Below are positions 33,374 to 47,149 of a stretch of DNA of 64,000 nucleotides, piece by piece. Position numbers and translations under genes: made by a program. The notes beneath the pieces are model-generated. The model made no database searches. It was not told the DNA's origin and was given only the letters and a program-made list of their open reading frames with translations. Each line of letters opens with the position of its first letter. Within the stretch, counting starts at the first letter, position 1. The DNA is from Sphagnum compactum (Eukaryota > Bryophyta > Sphagnopsida > Sphagnales): the NCBI GenBank assembly GCA_965153455.1, contig OZ234503.1, positions 310,001 through 374,000 on the forward strand. The letters run 5' to 3'.

Positions 33374-36099
33374 CTACACAACAAAGTACCATGCCCTAGC
33401 ACATTTGAATTGTGTAGAACACCCATCATTCCACACCACATGGTATTTTGGCCAACACCCCATGCTCTTCAAATAACCCCAATGTAAAGCGAGACAATGT
33501 TGCACAAAGAGACTATGGTGAGTTTTATCATTGCTAATGAACCTCCTTAAGAATTCTAGAACTTTGAGGGTTTGCTGGGTTGAAATGTGGGTCCACTCTA
33601 CAAGTGATATGCACCAAAATACTAATTTGGAAGTTATACTAATGCATATCCTACACCTTACTTTGTGTTTTGAATGCATAATTCTTCGAGAAGTCGATGT
33701 AAGAGAGGACTGTGTCATACGAATGTCTTTCAACAAGAACTTGAATTCCTAGATTTAGTCACAAGTTGTAAGTATTTGAAGTTAGTTTAACATGTGCAAA
33801 AAGTAAAAACATTATGACAACCTAGGCCAGATTAAAAAGAAAAATTAATGGAATGAGATTAATACCTTGTTTTGCCACCTTGCCTGGAAGTCATGGATGA
33901 CAAAATCTTTTAGTTTTTTATGTAGGTAGTCCAACAACTCAGAACGTCGAAGTATCCATGTATTGCAACTAAATGACTTTCCTTGGATCACCATTATCCC
34001 TTTGGCCAACCACAACCTTGGCATGTCTTTGCCATTGTATTGTCTTTTCACTAAAAATCTCTTTTGTAGGGCACTCCTTCAAAGTGCCAATTCCACATAA
34101 GGTACAATCGCCCATTAAACATGCCCACTTATGCCATTCATGACTATTTACTATGGGACATACTATGGAAGTCCATAAGTTAGTTAGCCCTAAAAATCAC
34201 AGCTGACAAGCAAAACATTCTTGAACATTATTATCAACACCTAATGGGCAACAAACTACACATCTATAATCACAATTGGCATGAAAACCCCCAATTTTGG
34301 AACGCATGTTGTTTAGCCCAATACGAAGCTCCACAAGTTCCATGTGGTAATGACAACAACAGGTGCTCCATTCTTTTATGCACCTCACAAACCAAGGCTT
34401 CAACAAAGTGAAAGTAGTGAGTTCAATTTTAACATGAGGATGTTTTTCCTTGAATGAAGTGAAAAAATTTAGTTGCAATACATAAAATCAATAGATTAAA
34501 GCCACTCTAGATTTAGTGTTCAGTATGTTTCAGCACATTCAACAAGTTTTTAATTACATTATAGAATACATTTGATCCAAAGTCATGTGGCACAAATCAT
34601 GAAACAATTTTAGGTGTATGTGATGGGTAGTCTATCAAATAATTCAACCATGTGACTATTAATATGCCTTGTGTATTTTTTTTTCAAAACTAAACCTAAT
34701 TTTTGAGAAATCCCATTCCTCACAACAGTTATTTTATGATTGTGATGTTGTTTGCAAATTTATGGGTTGTGGGATGCATACCAACTTCTGCCTAGATACC
34801 CATGTAGAGATCACACAAACTAAACTTTCAAAAGTCAAAATCAACAAATGCCATTAAATTGAAAATAATAACAAAATGGACAAGAATTATATAACAAGCA
34901 AGAGCTACATTTTAAGACTTGTGATCATAATGTTTGTTAATCACTTACTTGCGACACCTATAGGAGGCAAGTGGGATGCTTTAGATATTTTTTCACCCAA
35001 ATTCTTTTCTCACGGACCTTCTTCCAATTAGCAAATATGGTTGTCTCCATTGTCCACCACTCCACAACAAATGCTTTCATTTATGGTGAAAGTGCGATAC
35101 AATGTTCATGCCTTTTGGTCCCACACTATAAATCCATGGCACTGTCACCAATAAGACCACGATGTTGTAAGTTTTGATTGATACAATATCTATCAAGCCG
35201 TAGCTATTTTGCAACAATTCTGCCACTTGCATGCATCGTAGAAGCCAATGTACCTATAAGCTCCCTTGTAGCAATATGTTAGGTTGTACACCCATTGGCA
35301 AGGTGTGTGGATACACCATTTTTTATACTCTCCATAATAAGGTGAGTATGTTTGTTCTCCCCAATGTTGGATGAAAAGCTAAGTAACATTGGTTTCACCA
35401 AGTCATGCTTAAAACATCTTTTCAATGACTTGTTGCTGGACTTCCGCCTCATAACCATGCAAATTAACAAATCAGCCTTAAAGCACAATTTTTAGCTAGC
35501 ATTGCAATTGATTATTTGACACCCTTTGTAATGTATGCATGGCTATAATCAGCTAGAGTAGTTAACCCACCAGATCTTGACTTTGGATACAAAGGTCCCT
35601 TAGTTTTTTCAATTGTTATAGCTAGTCGTGCACATGAAGCTTGCTTGTTGTTTTGGTTCCTTTCCCTTCTCAATTCTTTTCTTTACATTACATCATGTAT
35701 TAATGGTCTTGCAATTTCAATTAATGGTGTGGTTGGCCCACCTTGTAGGTTTGTAGGTTCCCCCCCATTACACATGATATCCATTATTATGGAATTGGCA
35801 AGTTCGATGGTAATACATGGTAAACCTTGAACAATATTGGTATAGGTAACCTTAATGTCAATAATTTGTGAACCTTGACCAATGACATTGGCAACTTCAT
35901 TAGCAACAGTTATTGATTCATCACTAATGGTGTTAGCAATTCCATTGACAACACATGGTGATGATTCATGTTCAATGGCATTTGCAACTGTATTGGCAGC
36001 TGTTGCTAATTCATCACCAATGGCATTAACAACCTCAATGGCAACATTTATTGGTTCGTCATTAGAAACCCTAATGTTTGGCTTTGCCCTCATCACCAT
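33374..36099 (-). pseudogene. Transposase-like pseudogene of an uncharacterised plant family
   Basis: Broken frames on the minus strand line up as one ~2.7-kb gene. From 36099 there is a low-complexity N-terminus with a degenerate repeat around VANAIG and ISDES. It continues through KSRSGGLTTLADYSHAY (near 35550) and RCFKHDLVKPML (near 35410). A Cys/His-rich part follows: FVRCIKEWSTCCCHYHMEL near 34360, then EWHKWACLMGDCTLCG near 34110, then IQWQRHAKVV. It ends with FISNDKTHHSLFVQHC and VVWNDGCSTQFKCARAWYF (near 33400). The W-D-G-C..QFK motif resembles the second-Asp region of DDE-type transposases. I know similar hypothetical proteins only as unnamed repeat-derived families. Many stops and frameshifts are present. 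It converges on the Tnp2 pseudogene, so both might belong to one old element. Confidence 0.6.
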
Positions 36100-36385
36100 T
36101 CTTCTAATAGGCCATTATAGGCTACTCCTACCCATGTGAAATAGACCTGTAATTTTAACAAGCTTTACAACCAATATCATAACAAGTTGATCCAATGCAC
36201 CCATTCCATAATAACAAAATTCAAAATTCACTAAATATGTTTTTTATATCCATATAATTTTTCCATGAAGGATAGATGATCCAATTGACATTTGGTCTAG
36301 CACACCACACATTACCATAGGTATTCCAAGCACCCAAAGTCATGGCTTAGCACCATGATTTCTTTGTAATTATCTAACATCATTA

Positions 36386-36395
36386 ACTAGTAGTG
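36386..36395. repeat. Candidate CACTA right terminus
   Basis: ACTAGTAGTG is the reverse complement of a CACTACTAGT start and is followed by AAT. A CACTA word preceded by AAT at 31185 could be the left end, which would enclose both transposase pseudogenes, but only five bases of TIR agree. Confidence 0.25.
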
Positions 36396-36399
36396 AATT

Positions 36400-39300
36400 G
36401 CTTATTTCCAAATACTCATATGTTGCTAGAAACATCATCAGCACCTTGATTTTTGCATTAATACTATGTTTTGTTTTTAAGGAATGATCAACATGTCATT
36501 CCTTTGCCACAATTGAAATCCTTGTTCTAGTGTTTTAGTGCTTCCTAACCCACCATTGGTCATCACTACATGTGTTCCTTTGAAATATGTAGTTTTGAAT
36601 TATAATATAGTATTTACCTATTGGTTTTGTAGATTTTGTTCATTATGCTTTAGCTTTCAAAATTAGTCATGTTATAGTTAGGCAATGTTGTTAATGTTAA
36701 AACTTTTGTTGCATGGATTATTGAATGAATTGGACGTGGAGGTCTTTGATTCAGTGCAAAAAGTAATAGGGCTTGGGCGACCAACATCACAAGAAATGCA
36801 AAATGAGGAAAACTACCCAAATTTGGATGATTTTCATAAGATTATTAAACATTCCATGTTGAGTTACCATGGGGAGATGGTGATAATTGTCTTGAATGAG
36901 TTTGTTTTAATAATGAAAGTGTTTAAGCACACTCAAACATTGGCATTTTTGTTTGGGCATGGTGACATTATATTGAGGTCTTGTTCTCAAAACTAAAATG
37001 GCATTGTTCGAGCATAGGGTCTGTCATAATGATCTTACTATGGACAAGTTAGTGTTGTTGAACATATTAGATGTATACAAAGTTGCTCTTTTAACATATA
37101 AAAATCCAAGCCTTTTTTTCCCCTTTCTTCCCCCTTTGGTTTTTGTTTTCCCTATGTATCAACATACTCCCAAAAGTGTCAAAATATAATACACATGGTC
37201 CAAGGAAGAAGTGGAGGACTATGCAAACAATTGGGCGAATGAATTTGTGTGAAGGAATCTACATCCACATTTGATGTCGCGGCTATAGGAGCTAGATAGT
37301 CTCTTCCTTGAAAAGCTACCTTTTAGCACTTCTTGAGTTGGGAAAACTTGTTTCATAGCTATGGGAGTTATTGGAAAACTACTAATCCATTGCACATGTA
37401 AACAAAGATTTATTATACTCAGTGATTACATGGTAAATTGAAGGTAAACCCTTCACTATTACCTAGTCCATTTTTTAACATTTCATATTATGTGGTGATT
37501 ACAAAAGTCTATGCTAACACCACGATGATGAACTTGATTGGATTTGGACAAGGGAAGTGTAATTTGGAGGGCAATTTGTGTTTCCAACCTATAGAATGTT
37601 CTTCCAACCCCAAAATGGTATTATCATATTGTTCCAATATGCATGGTTCCAACACTACACCATGCCCATCCAAGATCAAAGATGACAATGAGGGTGTGCC
37701 TTGTATGTTCAGAATTAGACGTTGTCTTAGTATGTCAAGCAACAAACAACTTTATCATGCATTGGTTAGGTTTTGAACAAATCAATGAAAAAGAAATTTT
37801 TGATTTAAAGGCAAGGGAAACAAAAAATTGGTCCATTTGAAGGTGCCTTTCGAGTCACATATTATGGCAACAACATTGATGTCCATGATGAAGATCACTT
37901 ATAGGTTTAAGTCCTATGTTTATGACCAAGATTAACACTCAACCTAATACTAATACTTGTGTAATATTAAGCCCAATACTAGTAACAATAAAGATATTTG
38001 CATGTTTTCTAAGAACTACCCAATATGAGTTTGGGCTTTATGGGCAATGTCCTTGTATTGTTGGCATTTCTTACTTGAAATGAACCGGATTTGATCAGAT
38101 AGCTTAACTTATTCCACTATGGATCTTCTAAGCTTTATCCATCATGACTAGTCCATTCGAATTTAGAAGTTGCTTACGTCATCCCATCCATCACCCATCT
38201 CCATCAACACAAATTTTATAGTATAATGAACTGGTTTCAGAAAGTCTAGAAAATTGATGATTTTCAATTGGTCCTCTTGTTACAAGTCGTGGTGGGTTGG
38301 GCATAGAATAGTTGAAAGTTGAAACTGGAATTCTTTGCATCAAGTTCCAATCTAATTGCATCCCTACAAGTAGTTGACATATCTACATAGAGATTCTTTC
38401 ATTTTTTGTAACTTTTTTTTGGAATTTCAACTCTCAATCAAACATGAATTAGTGTGACCCAATGTGGCGCAATTTTTCTTTTTTCTTGCTCTCTAAAGAT
38501 GGCTATGATTTAGGGTTTTTTGTTTGATCTCCATATGGTTCTTGATAGTTAGTGTCTTGTTTGATTTTGAATTTTGAATTTGTGTTGTGTTTATATTAAT
38601 TAGCTTCGTGAATGGCAAGGAAACTTTATAACCAAGCCAAGGACAAAGGAGCATAACTTTTGGGAAGGCCCTAGGGTTTGGGATCAAATGACAAACCATT
38701 GAAGTAATATAAGAGGTGCCTTTTGGAGGCAAAGCTAATTAAATGCCTTGTAAATGCAATTAGTTGTTGGTTCAACTTTAAATTTGTGCCAACTTGGCTT
38801 TGGACAAGATGGAATAGTTTCATAGGTTACAAGCTTGAAGAAATGTTGATCAAGTGAGGTCTGCACTTAGAGCCCCCATAATGGTGGGGTTGAAAGCTCA
38901 TATGGTTGCCAATAGATGAATCACAAGTTGCATCATAAAATTGGTTCACTTCACAGGTAGTTATTGATAAGTATTATAGAAGATTCTAGATGCATGCTTT
39001 CTCGTAGTTTGTTGAGAATTGCCTCCTCTTTCAAGTGATCAAAGATACCCATAAGTGTTTTTAAATTCTACACATGGTCTATGAACATGTTCTTACTATC
39101 AATAATAAAACTTGAAAAGTTATCCGATTAGTAGGTGAAATGCAAAACACATTCTTTTCTTCCAATAAAACTTCCAATTTGGTTTTTTTTCATTTTTAAC
39201 ACTTATTTCAAACATGCGCTACATTGGTTTTCTAGGTGTTGAATGGTAAACTGGTGGTGAATGGGCTTGTTAGAAGTGAGGACTTTATTGTAAAGCCAAC

Positions 39301-42300
39301 ATCTTATAACATTAAATCCTATATATGTATATTTGTTCTTTCCTTTCATCATTTTAATTGTTTTTTACAAGTGTGGAGATTACTAATCAACTCCGTTTCT
39401 TGTCATTGAAATTGCAATGGTTGTGGAATGTTTGCAATAATTGGGTAAGGCTATGAGTATGTCACTAGGTTTCATGTGTCCACCATTTATCATGTTTTCA
39501 GAAACCACAACAATGAAATTGACCTATCATGGACATACTGATTAGTAGATGATAATTAGGAATAATCACGGTGATCCATTGCCATTACAACTCCCACGAA
39601 ATATATAATCACATGCAATTTGGACATAATCAAAAGAAAATGAAAAAGTGGGAAGATTTGGAGCTAATATGTAACATTTGAATATCAATCCATCTTTACC
39701 TACATGGCCAAGATTTTTTTGTTGTCATTGCTATAAACTAGAACTACAAGACACCCTTCTCTCTCATATCTATGTATCACAAGATCAACACTTTAGGCCA
39801 AAATATAAATGCCATGACCAATCATTTTGTTGGTCATTTTGCATATTGCAAAATAGTTAAATGAAATGCCAAGCAAAAGGATTGGATAAATAAACAAATT
39901 GACATTGCTCACCCACTTCTATTAGTTGATACAAGTTTCTACAAAAAAAGCTCCAACATAGTTACACCATCCCCACCCCCATTTACTTTAAGTTCATTAT
40001 TCATGTAATGGTTGTAATTTCTGAAGATGATCCACAAAAACACATGTTCTATTACAAGCATTTCAACCCAAAAAATGTAGTCAATAATATTATTTTCAAT
40101 GCTAACATGTCACAATAAAACAATCCCATTTGATAATGGTCCCAAGTTTCCATTTCTCCGCACATACCAAAACCTTAAGGTAATATATCAAAAAAAGAAC
40201 CGAAAGAGAATAAGGTTGAGAAGAATCAAAGGATCAAGCACTTACGACATAGATAGAATAACAAAACCCTTGCTAGCCTTCACCTGCACAACTTCAGTAC
40301 CACCATCTTTTGTGAACTTAGTAAGGGCTTCAATCTCATCAGTTTTCAACTAGACCTTTGGAAACAATGACTATAGATGAACAACACTAGGAAGTAACAA
40401 TAGAAAATTGGTGCAAGAGGCCAAATGTAATTAAAACTAAAAAGATGAATGTGGCAGAACACTAGACATAGGAAGCAAAATGCAAGCACCTTGTGTAGCT
40501 ATTAAGTAACAACCTTCATCATCACACACAAGAAATGTCCATCACTTTACATATTCCTATGCATTTCTAACATTATGTGGTCAAGACCTTATTAGGGTGC
40601 AAACGAAATAACACAAATTACACTCGCTTGCTTTTTGACTACTTTTGTGATTGCTTTGGGGGAATATTTTTAAGAATATTCTTGAAAAAGTCTTCAAAAA
40701 AACCCTTTAAAAATTTTATCAATTTTTTTCATACTATTTTATTTAGGTTTATGTTAAAATTTTGGCAAAATATGTCATTGTCAAAGTTTCCAAGTCCAAT
40801 TATAAATGCTTTTACTACTAAAAAAAATGGTTATAATGTTTAATGAGTGCTTTTGTTAATTTTGTATTCATTCAATTAATTTCAAATTAATTCACATATT
40901 CATGTGATATATTAATAATACAACTACGTAAACAAACTTTATAATCTCAACATGAAATTAAATTATGACTTCAAAACATGAAAAAACCAAGCAGTGGTTA
41001 CACTTGCTATGGTACGTGTTAGCATGACTACACCCATTAAATGAAACAATGGTTATCTAAAAAATGATGTTAACTAACAACCATCATGTGCTGACTAACA
41101 CCCCTTGAGTAGTCTTAAATGACATTTGGGCCTAAAAATTGTTTTGGTTCTCATATCAAAGGTTTCCCATACTTCGAGTAAAGGAAGTAAATTTATCACT
41201 ATCAAGAAATTTAACTTTATGAGACCCTAATTTCATGCCATGAACTCAACTAATGGTAGCCAATCAAGAGAACAAAAAATTTGCAACAATTAAATAAACA
41301 ACGATCATAACCTTGCTACAAATAATTTGAAGTGTTGCTACTAGATGGATTGACCAAACTTATATTTGTTAGGAATAACATTAGTGTTAGAAAAATATCA
41401 ACATGAATATATTGAAGGTGACATAATATAGCCTAAATTCCAGATCAAGTAAACAAAATGCCAATATGGTACCTGAGAGAACAAAGGAAAAATGGTGATC
41501 CTTGCATGGCCACCCACAACAAGGACATTTGCATATGCATAATCCCCCCAATAGATGTTTGTTGAGACTTGAATCCATGTCAAATTTAACTATTAAAACA
41601 ATTTTGCTGTCTTGTAATATATAACGTGAAGACAATAAACCAATTCAGTTGGATGTACAAACTACAAACTTGTCTACAATGATTTGCTTAATCAGTTGAG
41701 TGAGCTCACTCTGGCTCCACTAATTGTTCTAGATTAAGGTTTCAATGTAATGTCATAACTGAGAAAAAACACTATGGTATCCTTCTTTATGTCTAATAGT
41801 TGAAAGGACTTTAACCCAAGGATGATGACATCGAAACATATACCTTGCACTGGAAGGCCTTCACAAGATGAATATAAACATGTACCCGCTTATGTTGACG
41901 TGGCATTTGAGTCAAGGGCTTTGTAATAGAAATGGGTATATGTTACACTACTGGATAGAAGACATACATAAACACCACATTATTAAGGGGGTAAGTTGAG
42001 TATGTGATTTGGTATGAGCTAGGCATATGGGATAAGGACTAATCAAGGAATTTTTGTTAATTTGAATTTTGAATTTTTGTTGTTTTGGATCATAATGATG
42101 TGACTTGGGATGTTTCAAAAGGGGGGAGAGTTCTGGAGAACAAAAGTGAGGGAAAAAAGATGAGACATAAAGTTTTTGTTTATTGGAGAAGAGTAGGAAG
42201 AGCTAGAGGTATTTGCGATAGCAAACGATAGACTTTATTTTGATATAGCACAAATTTCAAGTGTTGTTTAGGGATTTTTTTCAATAAAACATGGGATTAC

Positions 42301-43077
42301 CCTTTAATTTGGATTCATTTTTTTAGTAATATAGAGAAGCATAAACTTCTACAATAAATTTTATGTTCATTTTTTGTGTGAATTTTCTATAGTGTTAGAT
42401 TATGATGAAATGAATTGTAATATAATTTTTGGAGTTGTTTACAATGTATTTTGAAGTGCAGATTTTAGTTATATGCAATAACCATGAATTTGATGTTGGA
42501 ATTAATTGTAGTGTTAAGTTTGTTGAAACTTAAGATATAAATAATGAACATATGCATGTGAAATGTAACTTCTTGTTATAGTAATGTGAATTTTTTTATA
42601 GGAATTTAAATTTCACTTCTGCCACAAACAAAAACAAACACCTAATCAATTGAAATCACGCAAGTGAAAAATAACACAAGCTAGAATAGAAGGACCATTA
42701 ACAAACATGTAATTATCTCCTAACAAATGTGATTGGAAAAGAAAACCATGCAATAATATATATATCTATGAAATTATTGAGAAAACTCCATGATCACATG
42801 TTTGAAAAAGGTAACCATTTATGTCCAAATTAGAGGAACTAAAAAACTAATGAGACAATAATGAATGTTGTTAAAACCTCACGAGTGTCATTCACAAAGT
42901 ATTGGAACATCACCTTTACCATGAATAATTGTGAGTAGTAATTACTAGCTCCCCATTGATTCCATGAGCTTCGTCACAGTGGACGAAGGATTCCCTGCCA
43001 TTAAAAAATCTATTCCTAACCCTGAGTTGCTTCATGGTAATGTCAAGTTTCCCATATTTGCACCACCCTCAGTAATA
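36400..43077. other. Long gene-free, AT-rich stretch
   Basis: Plus-strand frames at 36685-37189 and 37438-37840 are open for 60-110 codons and may be decayed transposon coding sequence, but no motif is recognised. Short frames at 39678-39860 and 40099-40353 also match nothing known. No RNA gene or clear repeat border was found. Confidence 0.5.
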
Positions 43078-43231
43078 CATTACTACAAAATGTGGGTGTA
43101 GTTCATTAGTCTCCGTTCATTAGACTAATGAATTCATTTCTTCTTCATTGGTCCCCATGCATTCCAACCAATGAATCCACTCGAAATCTAGTGAAATCAC
43201 TTAGCATATAGGGACACCTTTTGTTGTAGTG
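43078..43231. mobile_element. Short CACTA-like MITE candidate
   Basis: The right end, read inward, is CACTACAACAAAAGGTGTCC, a typical CACTA-type start. The left end is CATTACTACAAAATGTGGG. The ends pair imperfectly and the 3-bp flanks (ata and aat) do not match. At 154 bp it can only be a deletion derivative. Confidence 0.4.
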
Positions 43232-43972
43232 AATATCATTAATAACTTTAGCACTCAAACCACTACTAGCCATCATAATCGTTCCAAATTGGACCTTAGA
43301 ATATCCAAATATAGATCTTGGCTACATATAAAACTACTCCCATAATATTAGTAAAATTTTTGTAGAAGGCATTTCATGATCAATGTCAAAATATACACAA
43401 CCTTAGAAGATATCACTGTAGTAGATTCATGAAACAAGAGTGGCTTGTTTCAATTATCCATCATGATTATGAGAAAATTACAACATTTATAAGGATGATT
43501 AATTCCAAATGTTTACAAGAGTCCACATCAAACATGCAAGGAGGAAATTTGTTGTTGTTACGAAACTACATTTTGGCTAAGAATTTCGATGAAGGTGGTT
43601 GTTGCTATCATCTCCTTCTCCCTATTTTTGGCTACTAAGATAATAATGGCACTTAAAAGCTCATTCCCCCATTCCAACTTTCTAGTTGTAGACCTTAAGT
43701 TCTTCTAATGACATGGGGAAATCTTCCAAGGCACCCTTGCGATTCACAATTTTACTATCTTCGTCATCTTCATTCAAAGTTGTGATGTTTTTTTCCTTCT
43801 CCCATAAGACAAGTAATTTTGAATGGCCATTGCTAGTTACTGCCTAACTTATATCCTATGGTGAATAATCCATAGGCACTTCTTTTTTGTCAAGATTTGG
43901 AGTTGATGTAAATTTCTCAATAGTTGAAGATTTCTTTGCCTTTAGTGGTGGTCAATACCCTAGTTTCAATGG

Positions 43973-44465
43973 TCAATGTTGAATCTTATCCTTCTTGCTT
44001 TTCAAAACTATAATCCTACCTTTTGTCTCATTAGTAAAGAATGTAAAGGAAGGGCTTGGAATAGGATAGGAAATATGAAGAGTCTTGGAGGTTTGCCCAT
44101 ATGTGCATGTTGACTTCATTGTTGTTGGCACTATCTGTGGTGCAATTCCTCCCACAAAACCTTGCCTAAAAATTGGTGTTTTGCCTTCTGGTTCATTGGC
44201 ATTTAACCTAAAGAAATAGCTTGGGTAAGGTGAAGACATGGAAGGAGTTTTGGGAGTTTTCCCTTCCATACTAGTTAGCCTTTTTGTTGTTAGCATTATT
44301 GGAGGTGCACTTGTTGTTATGAAACATTGGGGCTAGGGTAGCACCCTTGGCCCATTGGTTGTTGGAAATGTCAATCCTGCAGTTGCTTGCATGGAAGCCT
44401 GCCCCTCCATACCATAAATGGCACACCCGATCTCACCATTATTGGTGTTATTGTTGTTGTAATTG
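43973..44465 (-). pseudogene. Unrecognised minus-strand pseudogene, 3' part
   Basis: A 107-codon frame (44296-43973) contains an internal near-repeat: KTPSMSSPYPSYFFRLNANE and KTLHISYPIPSPSFTFFTNE, each followed by a Gly-Lys/Gly-Arg segment. Similar 'gttgttggcac..t' coding texture resumes at 47150 after the CACTA-like insertion, so the gene was probably split by it. Function unknown. Confidence 0.4.
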
Positions 44466-44470
44466 TTGGT

Positions 44471-47125
44471 CATTAGTAGAAATTGGCCAAAATGTAACCA
44501 CTGTATTTGTGATTTCGTGTGACTATTAGTTATTTGCAACTACATTCGGACATTTTTGTAACTATTTCTTGTGTTAGTCATATTTGTGACTACATTACAA
44601 CTAGTTTGCAATCATTTTGATGTTCATCTTTACATGTGAACAATATTTAGTTTGGTTTTCATCCAAGAAAAACAATTTATGTCCCATTAGTTGCAAACGT
44701 GAACAATTTAATCACAACCCTATGATATATAAAGGATTATTTTGTGAATTATAGGGAATATATTTAGCTGTATTAGGATTTATAAATGTATATTTTGAAT
44801 GTATATGAACAACCATATTACACGTGTATTCAAGTATTATTATTAGCATAAATGGCCTCGATATTATGGTTACACTAATTAGTGTATATTTTGAATATAT
44901 TAAAATTTTATGTAAAATATTTCCCAAATATATCATGCCCATATTAAAAGTTTATCCACACCATCTTATTATATTTCATTAAATTATTACAAATGATAAT
45001 TTTTATTATTGATATTAATATTATATTATGTATTTATATTAATTCCATCTAATAAAAAATAAAAATAAAATTTATCTTTGATTAAAACTTTTAAAATAGC
45101 AATATTTCATTACATAATGATCATAATGATGATGATATTAGAATGATAGGAAAAATAAATATATAATCACTGAAATAATTACTAAAAATATAATATATTA
45201 TTATATTATTTTCAAACAACTAATTTACTTATTAAGAATTATTATTATTATTAGAAATTTAAAAAATAATAAATCGTAATAGCTCTAACAAGTGACATAA
45301 TCATATATAATCATAATAATAAAATAGTTAACCTAGGCTAGCCACAAATTACATTATAATTATAATTATAATAATAATTATTATAAATAATCAATTATGA
45401 AATATTATTATATTATAAAGATTACCAAAAAATATTAATATATAGTTTTAAGTTTTTATATATCAATTTATAATAAATACATTTAAATATTGAATTATTT
45501 AGTGATTATAATCAATTACTGATATATAATTTCTATTTTCCTTTTGCTATTTTATCATTATTTAATAATTAATGTAGTAGCTAGATAAATTTATTATAAA
45601 TCTAATAAATTATTATAAAAATTTAGAAATTATTTTCTAAAAAATATACACTTATGAATAAAATAAAATATTCATTTTAATAGTTCATAAATAGCTATAA
45701 TGAATAAAGTAATAAGATGAATAATAATAAAAAAATAATTAACCTTGGTTACCAACTAGCTAAAATAATAATTGAATTAATGTTATTTTTATTATTAAAT
45801 ATGTACATTTACATTTATTATTAACTATAAAAATGAAAATAATTATGGGAATAATTATAATAAAATATTTAACATAGGCTAGGTTTTAATTATATTATTA
45901 AATTGAAATAATACTCAATAATTATAATTAATAGTTAATAATTATTAATTACCGAATATTTCAGTTATTATATTGATTTGATTGGTTATAGAATAGTAAT
46001 TAATTAATTATTAACAATTAACTAATTATTAAAATATTAGCCAATTACTAGTTAATGAAATTCGTTGATAGATCATTATAGTTAATATATAATTAAAATT
46101 AAATATTATTACCGTTTATCTAGCTAATAAATTAAGTAATAATTAATAATACTAATAATATAATTAATTGAATAATCATAATATATTCATGATTATTATT
46201 ATAAATAATTAGTTAGATTTAGTTTAGTTGTTAAGTAATTAATTAGCAAGTTTATAAATTTATTTGTCTATATTTTATTCATTAAATAATTAGTAATTTT
46301 ATTAGTTAATTTGTTGATTTATTAGTTCATTAGTTGGTTAGTTAATTGTCATTTACCTACTTAATTACATACTTTTCAAGATGAAAATGAAAGGCAAAAC
46401 ATATGGGATAAGTTTTTTAGTTGCAAATCATTAAAATGTTTTATCTTACATTTTCATATTTAAAAACATGGGCATATGGGATGAACCAATAAAAACGACT
46501 TAAGTCAAAATAAAATAAAATAATTCATGTATTTACATGTAACTACCTATTTCCTTAATTTATTACTTATTTTTTTACCTACCTACCTACCTACCTACCT
46601 ACCTACCTAAGTAGGTATTTGGCCTGGGTAGGTAAATAGGTTTTATTTAAATAGGTGTTTAGCCTAGATGGGTAGGTAGGTACTTAGTTCATCCTATATA
46701 CCTAAATATTGATTTAAGTTTAATTTGGACAAATTCAATTAATATGCCACATGGTAAATTTTTATTGCACCATGCGTCACAATCTAAACCATCCGAACAT
46801 AAAAATTAAATGTTTTAGATTATTTCAAAATAATAATAAAAATTTTAATTATTAAAAGTTGGGACACGTGGCAACACATAACTTGTTCCCATTGTTCACA
46901 AAAAAAATTGCACCCTAGTTGCAAGCAACAATACGTATATGACCAGTCAAAGGATGAAGGAATATTTCGTTGATTTTTTCTTTCATCTAAAATTCATTGT
47001 CCTTTGTGACTAGTGTTTATGCGACTTGTCCAACACAACTATTAGGATTTTAATTCCAAACGTCATTTGCAACTAAAAATTAGTCAGATGGACTAATTGT
47101 AAAATGGTCATTTTTTACTAGTAGG
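44471..47125. mobile_element. Degenerate CACTA-like element with ultra-AT-rich core
   Basis: The left end CATTAGTAGAAATTGG resembles the TIR of the intact CACTA at 2931. The right end, read inward, is CTACTAGTAAAAAATGACC. Subterminal TTTGCAAC/GTTGCAAA words lie at both ends (44535-44700 and 46915-47080), including 'agttgcaaatgac' shared with the 2931 element, and a CACGTG word occurs near 46866. The core (about 44940-46400) is almost pure A/T with taa/att texture and no gene. No clean TSD is visible. It interrupts a minus-strand pseudogene. Confidence 0.5.
46576..46682. repeat. TACC microsatellite facing GTAG repeats
   Basis: About eight perfect TACC units (46576-46609) are followed by 'taagtaggta' and interrupted GTAG/TAGG units, making an imperfect palindrome. 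Similar motifs form the outer ends of the 20-kb inverted-repeat arms and a cluster at 23487-23520. Confidence 0.8.
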
Positions 47126-47149
47126 TATTGTTGCAAAAACTTAGCTTTT

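Noticed and set aside
31185-36395. AAT-flanked CACTA word at 31185 as the left end of an autonomous CACTA
   Set aside because: Only five bases agree with the candidate right end, and a 3-bp flank match is likely by chance; kept only as a low-confidence right terminus.
43261-43280. CACTACTAGCC word as a further CACTA start
   Set aside because: No matching CTAGTAGTG end with an AAC flank was found downstream in the window.
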